This document shows positions 16,186 to 17,988 of a stretch of 17,988 nucleotides of DNA, one piece after another. A model generated the notes under the pieces. That model was not told where the DNA came from. It made no database searches and saw only the letters and a program-made list of their open reading frames with translations. The position numbers were made by a program, and so were the translations under genes. This stretch comes from JAUICS01 sp964384335 (lineage in GTDB: Bacteria > Pseudomonadota > Alphaproteobacteria > Micavibrionales > Micavibrionaceae), in contig CAYLKN010000037.1 in NCBI GenBank assembly GCA_964384335.1, forward strand, positions 1 through 17,988. The letters are read 5' to 3'. Every line of letters begins with the position of its first letter. Position 1 is the stretch's first letter.

Positions 16186-16732
16186 CAACATCCCCAAAAG
16201 TCAGGAAGAGCAATGGCGCGATCTTATGCAAAAAGTGCAGGGCGGCGATAAAGCGGCGTATACAAAACTCCTTTATGAATTGACTGGATATATCCGGAAT
16301 TTTGTGAGGCCGAGGCTGGCCAACCCCGAATGGGCTGATGACGTAGTTCAGGAAGTGCTTATTTCCATTCACAAATCCCTGCATACCTACACTTCTGACA
16401 GGCCTTTCAAACCCTGGATGATTTCAATCATTAACTTTCGCGTTACGGATTTTCTCAGGAAACATTATGCATCGCGAAGTGACATGAAATTATCACTTGA
16501 TGAAAATATTTTACATGATCATGTAACCAATTCTGATCATGCCGGCGAATACAGAGATGTAGAGAAAGCTCTTGACGGGTTGCCGGAAATACAGCAAAGG
16601 GTGTTTAAATTGCTGAAAATAAAAGGTTATAGTGCGAAGGAAGTGGCGGATATGACAGGTATGTCAGTATCGGCCGTTAAAGTGTCGGCGCACAGAACTT
16701 TAAACAAGCTTAAGGAAATCGGAAATGAGTAG
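16172..16732 (+). CDS. ECF-type RNA polymerase sigma factor (SigF-like)
   Basis: A 186-residue sigma-70 family protein with regions 2 and 4 only, as in ECF sigmas. Region 2 is about residues 25-98 and includes the conserved ADDVVQEVLISIHKSLHTY and PWMISIINFRVTDFLRKH segments. Region 4 is about residues 128-183, with the LPEIQQRVFKLLKIKGYSAK start and helix-turn-helix VADMTGMSVSAVKVSAHR. The next gene, overlapping by 8 nt, encodes an NrsF-like membrane anti-sigma, which places the pair in the Caulobacter SigF-NrsF group. That group responds to oxidants and heavy metals such as dichromate. The ATG at 16172 is the only in-frame start before residue 19. It has no Shine-Dalgarno of its own. The gene starts 74 nt after tRNA-Pro. 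Gene symbol left open because orthology cannot be tested here. Confidence 0.93.
   Translation: MSVNDNIPKSQEEQWRDLMQKVQGGDKAAYTKLLYELTGYIRNFVRPRLANPEWADDVVQEVLISIHKSLHTYTSDRPFKPWMISIINFRVTDFLRKHYASRSDMKLSLDENILHDHVTNSDHAGEYRDVEKALDGLPEIQQRVFKLLKIKGYSAKEVADMTGMSVSAVKVSAHRTLNKLKEIGNE
16511..16526. repeat. 16-bp perfect palindrome inside the sigma gene
   Basis: TTACATGATCATGTAA reads identically on both strands. Its core TGATCATG recurs at 16534-16541, 18 bp away. It lies in the low-constraint linker between sigma regions 2 and 4. Confidence 0.6.
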
Positions 16733-17363
16733 CGGTAAAATCGAAGACGTCATTAATAAACTGGGAGAGGAGCTCAAGCCGGTGCGGCTGATGCTTCATC
16801 CTTATGTTATGCTCGCGCTAATCGTGTTTGCCAGTATTTTTTACGTGACATTTGTTGTGTCCATCATTGGTGTGAGGCACGATTTCGGAATAAAAATTCA
16901 TGAAACCGGTTATGTTTATGAACTTGCCGCCGCTTTCTCCATATTTCTTTCGGCCGGGCTTGCTGCTGTTTTTGCAGGATATCCGGATATGTATAACGCC
17001 CCGTCCTTTTACTTTATACCTGTAACCCTGACAGGGGCTTTGCTTTTGTGGATTGCCGTCCGTTCGGGAACGGAAGGCGTTCATATGCCGCACCTGCATT
17101 GGGATGAATGTTTCGAGGATGGATTACTTCTTGGATTATTACCGGCCGCTTTTGTGATTTTTGCAATAAGGCGCGGCCGCACAACCAGGCCACGCCTTGC
17201 CATGACAATGGGCATGCTTTCGGTGACGGCTTTGTGCTGGGGGGCTTTAAGAATTACCTGCAGTATGGATACTGTCGGACATGCCTTTTTTTACCATGTA
17301 TTCCCGTTTGTTGTGTTCGGCGGGGCTCTTGGATTGCTCGCGTGCCGTATATTCAGGTGGTAG
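16725..17363 (+). CDS. NrsF-like (DUF1109) membrane anti-sigma factor
   Basis: A 212-residue inner-membrane protein with six hydrophobic spans, the hallmark of DUF1109/NrsF anti-sigma factors. The short cytosolic N-terminus (about 25 residues, IEDVINKLGEELKPVRLM) is where the sigma factor would bind. Two cysteines match the pair conserved in this family: C129 in HWDECFEDGLLLGLLP and C179 in ITCSMDTVGHAFFYHVFP, followed by the C-terminal GGALGLLACRIFRW. In Caulobacter the equivalent cysteines are needed to sense metal or oxidant stress, as I recall. The start overlaps the sigma gene by 8 nt, so the two are coupled and made in balance. No other gene of the regulon is recognisable in the window. 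Confidence 0.9.
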   Translation: MSSGKIEDVINKLGEELKPVRLMLHPYVMLALIVFASIFYVTFVVSIIGVRHDFGIKIHETGYVYELAAAFSIFLSAGLAAVFAGYPDMYNAPSFYFIPVTLTGALLLWIAVRSGTEGVHMPHLHWDECFEDGLLLGLLPAAFVIFAIRRGRTTRPRLAMTMGMLSVTALCWGALRITCSMDTVGHAFFYHVFPFVVFGGALGLLACRIFRW

Positions 17364-17365
17364 GC

Positions 17366-17393
17366 TTTACCGGCTTTGCCTTTGTGGTATAAA
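17366..17393 (+). promoter_or_regulatory. possible promoter of the NDUFS4-like gene
   Basis: TTTACC (17366-17371), a 16-bp spacer and TATAAA (17388-17393), just after the anti-sigma stop. AGGAGA at 17437-17442 lies 11 nt before the ATG at 17454. Confidence 0.4.
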
Positions 17394-17453
17394 CTTATAC
17401 TGAACTTTAAAAACAAAACCTGTCCGGGGTAAATTCAGGAGATTGTTACAGGC

Positions 17454-17756
17454 ATGAATAAACGCGTCCGTATCTACAGACCTTCCAAAACGCCGACACA
17501 ATCGGGACTTGCAAAAACAGAAGGATGGGTGCTTGAATATGAGACTTCCGCGCCGCGCCGCCCGGAAAGCCTTATGGGATGGACAAGTGCAATGGATACT
17601 CTGAACCAGGTCCGTCTGAAGTTCGATACGAAAGAGGATGCGATCCGTTATGCCGAGAATAAAGACTGGCAATATTATGTGCTTCCTGAACATAAGCGTA
17701 AAATTACGCCAAGAAACTATGGCGAGAATTTCAAATTTTATGGTACAAAAGAGTAA
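17454..17756 (+). CDS. NDUFS4-like accessory subunit of NADH dehydrogenase (complex I)
   Basis: A 100-residue protein of the 'ETC complex I subunit conserved region' family, the bacterial counterpart of mitochondrial NDUFS4 (18 kDa/AQDQ subunit). It attaches to the peripheral arm of complex I at the cytosolic face and aids its stability or assembly. Family features visible are VRIYRPSKTPTQSG near the N-terminus, LMGWTSAMDTLNQVRLKFDT, KEDAIRYAENKDW in the middle and PRNYGENFKF near the end. It has no signal peptide or transmembrane span and is full length. It stands alone, away from any nuo operon, as is usual in alphaproteobacteria, and is followed by a terminator. This gene family is essentially limited to alphaproteobacteria and mitochondria, which is a main reason for the taxonomic call. 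Confidence 0.95.
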   Translation: MNKRVRIYRPSKTPTQSGLAKTEGWVLEYETSAPRRPESLMGWTSAMDTLNQVRLKFDTKEDAIRYAENKDWQYYVLPEHKRKITPRNYGENFKFYGTKE

Positions 17757-17774
17757 TTTTTTTGGAAACTGAGT

Positions 17775-17803
17775 GCAGGACGGGAATGTTCTGTCGGTTT
17801 TTT
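17775..17803 (+). terminator. terminator after the NDUFS4-like gene
   Basis: CAGGAC (17776-17781) pairs with GTTCTG (17788-17793) around a 6-nt loop, with one G-U pair inside and another closing the base. It is followed by TCGG and six T residues. Confidence 0.5.
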
Positions 17804-17824
17804 CCGAGTAGAAATCCTCTTGAT

Positions 17825-17901
17825 GCGCCCGTAGCTCAACCGGATAGAGCAACTGCCTTCTAAGCAGTAGGTTGGAAGTTCGAGTCTTCCCGGGCGCGCC
17901 A
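17825..17901 (+). tRNA. tRNA-Arg (anticodon UCU)
   Basis: A 77-nt tRNA with acceptor stem GCGCCCG (17825-17831) and CGGGCGC (17891-17897). The anticodon stem ACTGC/GCAGT encloses CTTCTAA, giving anticodon TCT. The T loop is GTTCGAGTC, the discriminator is G, and CCA is encoded. The last bases are duplicated downstream. Confidence 0.97.
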
Positions 17902-17908
17902 TTTCTTT
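17892..17908 (+). repeat. direct repeat, copy 1, at the 3' end of tRNA-Arg
   Basis: GGGCGCGCCATTTCTTT covers the last ten bases of tRNA-Arg and seven bases beyond. An identical copy lies at 17958-17974. Confidence 0.85.
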
Positions 17909-17932
17909 CAGAAATATCACGCCCTCGTTTTT
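17901..17932 (+). terminator. possible terminator after tRNA-Arg
   Basis: ATTTCT-TTC-AGAAAT forms a 6-bp hairpin at 17901-17915. CGCCC at 17920-17924 could also pair with GGGCG in the tRNA end. Five T residues follow at 17928-17932. Confidence 0.35.
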
Positions 17933-17957
17933 AAAAGTGTTCGGACTACGTCTGATG

Positions 17958-17974
17958 GGGCGCGCCATTTCTTT
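17958..17974 (+). repeat. direct repeat, copy 2, tRNA-Arg 3' end remnant
   Basis: An exact 17-bp copy of the tRNA-Arg end plus flank, starting 66 bp after copy 1. The bases before it do not form a T arm, so this is not a second tRNA. It fits an attachment-site remnant or a decayed duplicate. Confidence 0.7.
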
Positions 17975-17988
17975 ATATCGGTTAAACC

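Noticed and set aside
15490..16197. 235-codon minus-strand frame spanning DUF192 and tRNA-Pro
   Set aside because: It is antisense to a recognised domain and runs through a tRNA. Its FEPPALCSQSRCATRLRYSP segment is the usual spurious translation of an antisense tRNA.
16523..16549. GTAACC-N17-CGAA, resembling a Caulobacter SigF promoter
   Set aside because: It lies inside the sigma gene, the spacer is one base longer than the form I remember, and short motifs like this occur by chance. No such motif precedes the sigma operon.
17738..17968. 76-codon minus-strand frame across tRNA-Arg
   Set aside because: It is mostly antisense tRNA sequence (RLELPTYCLEGSCSIRLSYG), a known artefact.

Overview
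The window looks like chromosomal DNA from an alphaproteobacterium of moderate GC (mid-40s percent by eye). Three things point there. One is a complex I NDUFS4-type accessory subunit. Another is a SigF/NrsF-type ECF sigma and anti-sigma pair (DUF1109). The third is the miaB-phoH gene order typical of that class. UGA is used as a stop by several intact genes and UGG codes for Trp, so the genetic code is standard. I could not fix the genus.

Layout. Positions 1-2238 (minus strand) hold the 5' part of phoH, cut by the window edge, preceded by miaB. Positions 2440-4400 (plus) hold a small exported Cys-containing protein of unknown function and an alanine/glycine:cation symporter in one operon. Positions 4598-8569 hold a 1323-residue membrane-anchored coiled-coil protein that ends in a clear terminator. 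Positions 8727-9677 encode a HAD-IIA phosphatase, convergent with a patatin-like phospholipase (9683-10693, minus). The patatin gene is divergent from an MsbA-type ABC exporter (10788-12596), whose stop codon overlaps the start of an alpha/beta hydrolase gene (12596-13456). Positions 13567-15960 form a probable operon: a CBS-domain protein, a NhaD/ArsB-like ion transporter split in two by an in-frame TGA, and a DUF192 envelope protein. Then come tRNA-Pro(UGG), the ECF sigma factor and its anti-sigma (16172-17363), the NDUFS4-like gene (17454-17756) and tRNA-Arg(UCU). A 17-bp copy of the 3' end of tRNA-Arg lies close to the right edge.

Most of this is housekeeping: tRNA modification, RNA metabolism, respiration, lipid and LPS export, ion transport and envelope stress sensing. 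I see no phage, IS element, CRISPR array or defence operon. The points most worth a second look are four. The transporter is interrupted exactly between its two homologous halves, with a well-spaced ribosome binding site overlapping the stop. The large coiled-coil protein has a polarity-factor-like architecture. A short leader ORF overlaps the sigma-factor start. The end of tRNA-Arg is duplicated as in an attachment site.
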